Both the position numbers and the translations under genes were made by a program. The notes under the pieces are model-generated. The model saw only the letters and a list, made by a program, of their open reading frames with translations. It was not told where the DNA came from and ran no database searches. From the NCBI RefSeq assembly GCF_040807025.1, contig NC_090981.1, positions 66,845,645 to 66,909,644 on the forward strand: a stretch of DNA of 64,000 nt, written 5' to 3'. Shown piece by piece: positions 1 through 64,000 of this stretch; the first letter of the stretch is position 1, and every line of letters begins with the position of its first letter. Source of the DNA: Struthio camelus. Taxonomy: Eukaryota; Chordata; Aves; Struthioniformes; Struthionidae.

Positions 1-56222
<56,222 letters not shown>

Positions 56223-56397
56223 GGCCGGGCGCGGGCGCGGGCGCTAGGGAGCGCGGGGCGCGGCGGGGCGCATGGGGCCGGCGGCGGCGGAGGCGGCGGA
56301 GGCAGCAGCGGGGGCCGCGGTGCCGCCGGCCCGACCTTTACACCGGCCGCCGCCGGCCGGAGCGCGCGGGGCGGGGCCGCGGGGGGGCGGGAGCAGC

Positions 56398-56471
56398 GCC
56401 GCCACCACCGCCGCTGCCGCCGCCACCACCGCCGCCGCCGCCGCTGCCACCGCCGCTCCGCCTCCGCCGCG
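56398..56471. repeat. CCG/CCA/GCT trinucleotide-rich tract in presumed 5' UTR or promoter
   Basis: An imperfect triplet array (GCCGCCACCACC type) on the plus strand, so GGN repeats such as GGCGGT in MYO5B sense. It lies about 175-250 bp upstream of the start codon. Depending on the start site it is either 5' UTR or proximal promoter. Confidence 0.85.
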
Positions 56472-56514
56472 CCCCGCGCAGGTATGGGGCGGCGCCGTGC
56501 TGCCGGCACCGCAC

Positions 56515-58000
56515 GGCGTGGACCGGCCCGGGACGGACCGGCTCGGGTGGACCAGCATGGGATGGACTCGCTCGGGATGGACCAGCACGGGATGGACCGG
56601 CTCGAGTGGACCGGCTCGGGTGGACCAGCACGGGATGGACTCCCTCGGGATGGACCAGCACAGGATGGACTCGCTCGGGATGGACCAGCACGGGATGGAC
56701 CGGCTCGAGTGGACCGGCTCGGGTGGACCAGCACGGGATGGACTCCCTCGGGATGGACCAGCACGGGATGGACTCGCTCGGGATGGACCAGCACGGGATG
56801 GACCGGCTCGAGTGGACCGGCTCGGGTGGACCAGCACGGGATGGACTCCCTCGGGATGGACCAGCACGGGATGGACCGGCTCGGGTGGACCAGCACGGGA
56901 TGGACTCCCTCGGGATGGACCAGCACAGGATGGACTCGCTCGGGATGGACCAGCACGGGATGGACCGGCTCGAGTGGACCGGCTCGGGTGGACCAGCACG
57001 GGATGGACTCCCTCGGGATGGACCAGCACGGGATGGACCGGCTCGGGTGGACCAGCACGGGATGGACTCCCTTGGGATGGACCAACACGGGACGGACCGG
57101 CTCGGGTGGACCAGCACGGGATGGACCGGCTCGAGTGGACCGGCTCGGGTGGACCAGCACAGGATGGACTCCCTCGGGATGGACCAGCACGGGATGGACC
57201 GGCTCGGGTGGACCAGCACGGGATGGACTCCCTTGGGATGGACCAACACGGGATGGACCGGCTCGGGTGGACCAGCCCAGGAAGGACTGGCTCGAGTCGA
57301 CCAGCTCAAGTGGACCAGCATGGGATGGACCAACACGGGATGGACCAGCTCGAGTGGACTGGCTCGAGTGGACCAGCAGGGGATAGATCAACACGGGATG
57401 GACCGGCCTGGGATGGACCAGCTCGAGTGGACCAGCACGGGATGGACCGGCTCGAGTCGACTGGCTCAAGTGGACCAGCAGGGGATAGATCAGCACGGGA
57501 TGGACCGGCTCGAGTGGACCAGCACGGGATGGACTCACTCGGGATGGACCGGCTCAAGTGGACCAGCACGGGATGGACTCCCTCGGGATGGACCAACACG
57601 GGATGGACTGGCTCGAGTGGACCAGCAGGGGATAGATCAGCACAGGATGGACCGGCCCGGGATGGACCGGCTCGAGTGGACCAGCACGGGATGGACCAGC
57701 TCAAGTGGACCAGCATGGGATGGACTCGCTCGGGATGGACCAACACGGGATGGACCGGCTCGAGTGGACCAGCATGGGATGGACTCGCTCGGGATGGACC
57801 AACACGGGATGGACCGGCTCGAGTGGACCAGCATGGGATGGACCGGCTCGGGATGGACCGACACAGGATGGACTGGCTCGGGATGGACCAGCTCAGGATG
57901 GACTGGCACGGGATGGACCGGCACAGCGTGGACTGGCTCAGGATGGACTGGCACGGCATGGACTGGCACAACATGGATCAGCATGGCATGGACTGGCACC
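56515..58000. repeat. CpG-rich minisatellite with higher-order structure next to the MYO5B promoter
   Basis: About 100 units of 14-15 bp. Main variants are GGATGGACCAGCACG, GGATGGACCGGCTCG, AGTGGACCGGCTCG, GGTGGACCAGCACG, GGATGGACTCCCTCG and GGATGGACTCGCTCG. The word GACTCCC marks higher-order blocks: it begins at 56638, 56741, 56844, 56903, 57006, 57065, 57167 and 57226, giving spacings of 103, 103, 59, 103, 59, 102 and 59 (seven-unit and four-unit blocks). The right end is progressively degenerate, fading into CCTGG/CTCGG words to about 58150. No unit contains a stop codon in any frame, so all six frames are open; this is not evidence of protein. Confidence 0.97.
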
Positions 58001-61000
58001 AAATAACCCGAACTGGCATGGAACGGCTGGGCCCAGCCCAGCAGGGAGTGGAACAGCCTGGCCCAACTCTGCCTGGCCTGGCCTGGCTCGGCTCGGCACA
58101 GCATGGACTGGGCTGGCCCAGCTCAGCTAGGCTCAGCCTGGCTCGGCCCTTCTCCCCAGGGCAGAAGAGTGCAAGCCACCAGGTGCCCCTGTGGAGCACG
58201 GAGCAGCCCGGGGAGCGCTGCCGTCCCCGGCCCCGGCGAAGGGCCCCGTGCGCACCGCACCACCCGAAACTGCGGAGTGAGGCTTGCAGCGGCCGGGCAG
58301 GGCTCAGGCAGGGAGAACCTCCCTCATTTGGGCTGAAACGGCCCCAGATTGTCGCCGCCACATCGGCCGGTGGCTGCCCACCAGGCTGCGCTGCCTCCTC
58401 CCTTCGCACGGGAGCACCCTGCGGGTTAACTCAGGCCTACAGGGCGCTTATCGAGCCTGGAGAGGATGATGCCACAAAAATGCAAAATATTCCCAATTGA
58501 CCACCGTTGCTGTTCGTTATCATTCATGGCATTTTGCATTTTAACCAAGCAGGCTAATGTGCTCCCTGGGGCTCAGTCGTGGCTACAGCTGTTTCCTCCA
58601 CAAGTGCCTGCCGGGGCCTCCCCCGTGATTTGGGGTGCAGGTCACCCGTCCCCAGCGGTATCTTCATAAGCTTCCAGATACCTGGAGAAAACGAGACCAG
58701 CATCCTTTAGCCTGCCGCAAACCCATCTCAGAGGAATTCAATAAACAGCAGGTGTATTGTCACGTGGCGGTACCTGCTCATCTCCTTGCGTGAAACCTAC
58801 TGCGGAAACAAAAGCTGCAGCACCGGCGTCCTCAGGAACGGGAGTTTCAGCGAAGGTGAAGAGATGCGAAGGTCTCATCCTCTCACACGTGCTCTGAGCT
58901 CCCCGCCGCTGTTACAGGGTGCGCTGGGTTGCTTTTGCACGTTTTTAGTTAGGCGCTGGAGACCCCTTTTGGTTTCATGCAACGCATGAAATGTTAATGC
59001 TTTAAAAATCTGGACAAGGCACGTGAGAGCCCCAGTTTGTCAGTGAGTCCAGGCTCTCCTCGCTTGGCTCACGCGGTCAACGCACCAAAGGCCTTGTCCG
59101 GTCGTCTGTTGCCTTGTGAGGTCCAGGGGATATTAAAGGACAGAACCCTTATAAATCAGGGTTGAACATCTAAGGAGACTTGCACTTCCTGCTGCTTCCC
59201 ACCTTTCCCCCATGACTTGGATTTCTCTTGTATATGATGCTACTAGCGCTGATTATTACACAAGCGATGCAAAAAATTGGAGCATAGTTTCGGACAACTC
59301 AAAAAGTCATCAAGCTAGCAGTATGAACGTACTGCTTACGCATCGAAATTCAACATCATAGATGTAGTTTTGGGGTCCCAAACATGTCAATAGGGCTAAA
59401 CATGCCAAGTGGCCTCCAAGTCTTCTACAGAAAGTCTTCTCAGAATAGTAGGGCTGGAGGTTGCACCGCTTGTAACTGCAAAGAGAGCTGGCTGAACAAC
59501 AGGCTTCCCGCGCTACCGACCAACCGCAGGCGAGTCCTCGATTTGCTTTGTTGCATGCCGAATTGTCCCGGCGGCCTCGAGGATGGATTTTGCGATTCCT
59601 GGGCTGCTCAGCCTAACATCACCACCTCAGTTTACCTTCTGCCTTGGATTTTGGCCATTAGCCAAAGTAAACCCAGCACGTGGACAGGGGGAGCGCGGCT
59701 CACAGCAGTGCAACACAGAGCTAGGGAAACGGGATTTATCGCTGCTAGGGAAGGTCAAAAACAAAGCGAAAGCAGAGGAGGTGGTGCACCCCCTCTGCAC
59801 CCTGTTAGTGCTCTCGTTTGCTTTCTTACCAAAAATCTTACTTTTCTACACAGCTGGTCCCAGTTGTCAGGGATGCTGGGGAAGGATTTGGCATGAAAGC
59901 AAAAAAAAGGGCACAAAACCAGTTTTTGTTTGCAGCCTCCAAGCAACTCGCTGTAGCCACACTGTCCTGCAGGCCACCGGCTAACCCTTCCCGTAACCAC
60001 GGGAGGTTTTTTTTCCCCTTAAATAGATTTTTTTCCTGTAAACGAAGCAGATTCTGTTCAAAGCTCCCTCACCTAAGGCGAGGTCACCCAGCCACAGACT
60101 GGGCTGTAGTTTCCCTTATCGGTGCTGTTCACACGCTCCTGGTTTAATAGGTGGTTTGCTTCCAGAATTTCTCAGCTGCCCTGGGGAAATACCACGCACG
60201 TGAGTATTACTTAATGCTCATGAGGTTCTTCAGACCCGTAAGCCGCAATTCAGAATCTTTTAGTCATTTTGCTAGTTAATGTTTACTGTAACTTAAAAAT
60301 CTGACATGAATATTGGTTGGAAGCAAAGGCATGACCACTGTTGGAAGCGTGCACTACTCGATGCCCTGCTACGTGCCCAGTTTACTGCAGGAACATCAAA
60401 GGCACTGGAACAGGATGGAAATCAAGAGAATTAAGGAAAGGAAACTCCTCAGTCTTGGCAAAGAAAATCAGTCTTACTGCATTGCTCAGCTGGAATTGTT
60501 ACGGGGCATCGAGATGATGCTTTTAAAGGAGTCTGCCGACACGTTTGGCCGCTCAGCGGTCTGGTAGGAACCTTATCTGTTCTTCTAGATTCGCTTTGAA
60601 GTCTCCAAAGCACTCAGCAGCACAGGGGTCAGCAACAGCCCTATCTTCATTGACCACAAGCTTTCTCTCAAAGGAGTTTGTACTCAATCCTGTTACCAGG
60701 CGGCTATCAAGGTTTCTGAAGGCAAACCTACTGCAGTCTGGTCTTGCACTTCTGTGCAAACTTCATAGTCAGCACAGAGAAGAGTTTTGCCTGTAGGAGC
60801 AGGAATTGTGACCACCTCCTTTGGGTTATTATTTTATCAAAAAGGAAAAAAAAAATATTATGGTTCTGCATGGCGCAAATTCACTGAGCTCATGAATGTG
60901 CTACTTCACACGTCTCATGGATTAGGTGTACCCAATGACAGTATCACAGCCTTTAATAACACACTATTAATTAATCCTGGAATCACAAATGTGCTATTAA

Positions 61001-61601
61001 GTTCTTTTCAAAGATGGGTTACTGTAGTGAAGAAAACCTACATTGCTTACCCAGGGCCACGCTGGGAGTCTGTCGCAGACCAGGAAAAAAGTCTCTTAAT
61101 CGTTCTCTGGCACTTTGACCTAGCGACGAGATGAGACCTGTGACTACCTGAGCTCTCCGGACTGATGAAACATCTTTTCCGTTATCTGTGATGGTTCTTC
61201 CTACCCGCAAAATGGCAGCAATGGCTCTGAAGTCCAGTATGGCTTTGGAGATTGTTGCTAAAAAGCACTATGTAAGGGATAGGCATCATCATTAACAAGC
61301 TCTTGGCCCTCTCCAGGTTTGCAATGCTCCTACATTTATGAACATTTGTCCCTCTTTCATCTGCTGTCTCAAGAAGCTGCCCACGGAGAGGTTTTACACC
61401 TGTGGGAAAGAAGCCAGGGTCTTCCATCATTTACCACCAGACTTAGATGGGCTGCTCTACTAAGATCAGTGATGTTGTTTCAGATTAATACATCTGTTAT
61501 TGGTCATTTGCAAACAGCTATACAACTTCCTCCACAGACGACCGAGTCTGCCAGCTCAGTGCCTGCTATAAGCTGAGGTGATGAGGTGACTGTACGGGTA
61601 G
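58001..61601. other. Intergenic region upstream of the MYO5B minisatellite
   Basis: The degenerate minisatellite edge to about 58150 is followed by a GC-rich stretch to about 58440 and then ordinary unique sequence. A 170-codon plus-strand frame (59384-59896) and shorter frames have no recognisable domains. A weak resemblance to an old SINE core is noted around 61030-61130 on the minus strand. No gene was supported. Confidence 0.6.
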
Positions 61602-62986
61602 TTTATTCCTGACTCGTTCCAGCCATTCTGACATTTATCAGCTTCTCTGTGCAGCCGTTCACGCTCCCACCCAGCGAAATCATAAGAATCCTGGTCCTTG
61701 CCAATGGGGAGCTAAACACTGAAAAGGGAAGAGAAGGAGGGGATCTGAGAGGAGGAAGAGGAAGGTGGTAGAGGAAGTGCTTAGGGAGGGATGGAAGTTG
61801 AAGAAGAAGAAGAAAGAGGGTTAAAAAGCAGAGGTTGGAGGAGAGATGGTAGAAGCTGAAAAGCTGAAGGAAGAGAGAAGTATTTGCAGACATGCAGCAC
61901 CAAAGGCTCAAATGGGAAAATGTGGGAAAGATTAAACATCTCAGGATGCCACAAAACCCATTAGCAAGGAAAGAATGAGGTTATAAATGAATTCTTCACT
62001 TCCCTCTTCTTAAAAAGCAAAGAGAAAAGAAAAAAAGGAAAACACCAGGGAGCTGGTTGAGGGGAATACTGTGCGGAAAAAGTGGGTCGTTCTCATCTGT
62101 CCTCCCCATGGCCCCTTCTCCTTCTCCTGCCTAAAGGGAGATCTGGTCCTTACTGTAGGAGAGCTGAGGGTAGGGCGGGCTGCAAGGATGTGTCCCTTCT
62201 TCCCTGTTCCAAAACCCTTCCAAGACCTTCATGTTAATGTGTAGCCATTTTTTGTGTTGCTTTGTTTTTAAAACTTTGTTAGTGCCCTGGCCCCCTGTTC
62301 CACGTGTGTTCAAACTATGACAATGGTGACAATTTAAGATAGTTTTAAGATGTAGACTTGCCACCAACAGGATAAAGAATAACCTTTTTTGGGAAAAAAA
62401 AAAAAAAAAGACGACTTTGGTCCTGCACAAGTAAATTTGTCCTTACAGACTAGCTTTGGGACTCTGCTGTCCCACAGACGATTCAAAAGCTATCAAATAC
62501 ATACAAAGCTGTATTTGTTCTTCACTGTCTAGCCATCGTAAAATAGAGTCATCATTTTATATTTAACAAGGAAAATGAAGATGTGCTACCTAATGCCATT
62601 TGTCTAAGGACAAAAAGAAAAGGTTTGCAAATATTTGCTGTTTGAACGGCATTTTAATAAAAGTTTGCTGAAACTCTTCCGCAAAGTTTTCAGTTTGCAG
62701 ATTTTAAGGAACACCTGCATATCATTCATGCCATAATAATACAGTATTGTACTATGGAGAAGGTACAATATTCTTATATTAAAAGTATCAAACGCTTTGA
62801 TTTGGATCAGTGAATTTGTGAAAGAAAAATCCAATAAGGAGAAAATAACCTTTAAAATACCACATTTCTTCTATTTGCCAGTAAAATATTTTGAGCTTAA
62901 CAGGGCAGAGGGGCCTCCTAATTAGAATCAGTTATAAAAGCCTTTAGAAAAATGTTTTTAAACGCAATCTAAAGTGAGCTAAAATA
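61602..62986 (-). other. CFAP53: CFAP53 3' UTR and downstream sequence with candidate poly(A) signals
   Basis: Sequence after the CFAP53 stop on the minus strand. Candidate signals are ATTAAA at 62658-62653 (about 330 bp past the stop) and AATAAA at 61607-61602 (about 1.4 kb past it). Which is used cannot be told from sequence. A purine-rich tract (pyrimidine-rich in the sense of the gene) lies at about 61715-61880. Confidence 0.35.
61715..61880. repeat. Low-complexity AG-rich (homopurine) tract
   Basis: The plus strand is almost purely A and G, with GAAGAAGAAGAAGAA and GGAGG words. It is low-complexity sequence, with triplex-forming potential by composition only. Confidence 0.8.
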
Positions 62987-63221
62987 TCATAAGTGATCTT
63001 GTGTGCTAGACAAGAGTCTCCTCCTCAAAGGATGGATTTCTGCTAGTGTCACAGAAGGCCTTGCTAGAATATCCTCTATTCTTTTCTGGTAAGCTCTCTC
63101 TGCTGCCAGGGCTGATTCATATTCTCGCTGCTTCTCTTCTTCCTCAGCATCACGGGCTTGTTGTTGATAGGCAATCTGAGCCTTGAGTTGCTCTTGGTAT
63201 TCTTTTGCTTCCTTTACTTTT
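62987..63221 (-). CDS. CFAP53: CFAP53 (CCDC11) terminal coding exon, C-terminal 77 residues
   Basis: CFAP53 is a coiled-coil protein of cilia and centriolar satellites needed for motile nodal cilia and left-right patterning (established knowledge). The exon follows acceptor TTCCAG; one base completes the preceding codon, then 77 codons and TGA (62989-62987). It reads KVKEAKEYQEQLKAQIAYQQ, then QARDAEEEEKQREYE, later IHPLRRRLLSSTQDHL. The KEYQEQLKAQIAYQQQ.RDAEE.EKQRE core is highly charged helix of the CFAP53 type, and IHP followed by basic residues resembles the human C-terminus as I recall it. Position next to MYO5B on the same strand matches human 18q21. It has no internal Met, so start-to-stop ORF searches miss it. 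Earlier exons lie beyond 64000. Confidence 0.82.
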
Positions 63222-64000
63222 CTGGAAATGACATATGAATAACTTATTTATGAGGTACGTGTAAATAACTTGGGTTTTTATCTGTTAACATGCAACCTTA
63301 GACCAAAGAACGATTCAAACTCCTGTTAGGAGATAACAGTAACTGCCACTCTACTAAATAAATGTGACATTGTTAATTAACCTGAAGTTCTTTGAAGCAT
63401 GAATTGCATTCTGCTGTCTTTTGTAACGCAGACTGCAAAATCGGTGCTTAACAAAAAAAAAAAAAAAAAAAAAGGCAAGAAAGCCCCCTTGGTTTCAGCA
63501 CGCTTTCTCTGGCCACCCTCAGGGCAATGAGAAGACAGAGAACGAGCATGTCAGGTTTCAGCTCTTTCCTAGCTGTGGCTCACTGCTGTGGCATCCTCAC
63601 ACCCAGTTTCCACTCCCTCCTTGAAGATAACGACAACGCACTTCCGACTGGGAAGGCAAGGTGCAGACTCCTGCTACAGCACTGTGCGGATATGCTAGGA
63701 AATGGCTGTCAGAAGAAATCATCCTTCCACTCTACCTCAAGAGCCACGTATTTCTTTCACTACCCGCTGGAGTGGCAGTGGAAGCCTACCTACGTGCTCA
63801 GGCACTTCAAGAGCAGAAATCACGTAGACGCTTAAATGCCAGCAGTCTAGTCAAGACTTGTGTGCTAAAACAATACAGGCTGAACCACGTGGCACTTACT
63901 GACACCACTGAATGCCATCCTTGCCACAAAGTGAAGCATACCCAAAGTGAAGTCCTGCACGTTTACTTCCACAGGGTGCGATTTCCGCCGTACCCAAGAG
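63222..64000 (-). other. CFAP53: CFAP53 last intron (partial)
   Basis: Sequence upstream of the terminal exon. It has a poly-A run of about 22 at 63451-63472. A 102-codon plus-strand frame at 63527-63835 is unrecognised. I found no further CFAP53 exon before the window ends. Confidence 0.65.

Noticed and set aside
56515..58000. Repeat array considered as a CRISPR array
   Set aside because: Units are contiguous 14-15 bp with no unique spacers, and the host is a vertebrate.
59384..59896. 170-codon plus-strand ORF in the intergenic region
   Set aside because: Somewhat cysteine-rich at the start, but no family is recognised. There is no clear promoter, splice or poly(A) context, and the length is possible by chance in GC-moderate DNA.
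60553..60759. Minus-strand 68-codon frame that reads like ordinary protein
   Set aside because: Composition is protein-like but I could not tie it to any gene or transposon, and it is not part of CFAP53, whose stop lies upstream at 62987.

Overview
This is vertebrate nuclear DNA, most likely from a bird. Exons are short, are bounded by canonical GT/AG splice sites and are separated by kilobase introns. A CR1-type LINE 3' fragment lies near 37.6 kb. The genes sit in the order CFAP53 then MYO5B, as on human 18q21. There is no sign of bacterial, plasmid or phage DNA. Nearly all the open frames longer than 60 codons are chance or repeat-driven; the real coding sequence is in short exons.

MYO5B, an unconventional class V myosin heavy chain, is on the minus strand and fills 1 to about 56.5 kb. 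Its first eleven coding exons were placed to the base. In transcription order they are at 56222-56196, 28705-28595, 25906-25735, 23977-23833, 15337-15181, 12375-12232, 11301-11220, 7780-7673, 6693-6584, 4675-4410 and 1508-1427. Together they encode residues 1-468 of the motor head in one uninterrupted frame. This covers the N-terminal region, the P-loop GESGAGKT at 163-170, switch I, switch II and the start of the lower 50-kDa domain. The rest of the head, the IQ motifs, coiled coil and cargo-binding tail lie beyond position 1.

The MYO5B promoter is a CpG island (about 55.73-56.51 kb) with an Sp1-type GC box, a CCG/GGN trinucleotide tract in the presumed 5' UTR and a run of 20 C just inside intron 1. 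Directly upstream of it, 56515-58000 is a CpG-rich minisatellite of about 100 units of 14-15 bp. The units are organised into alternating 103-bp and 59-bp higher-order blocks. The array is open in all six frames, which explains the very long ORFs there. Upstream of that is about 5 kb of intergenic DNA.

The last coding exon of CFAP53 (CCDC11, a ciliary/centriolar satellite coiled-coil protein), also on the minus strand, is at 63221-62987. The CFAP53 stop is about 6.8 kb from the MYO5B start codon.

I found no previously undescribed multi-gene system. The most notable items are the structured minisatellite against the MYO5B promoter, two CpG-dense patches in intron 1 (30.6 and 35.6 kb) that could be alternative promoters or enhancers, and a few small repeats and a hairpin in introns.
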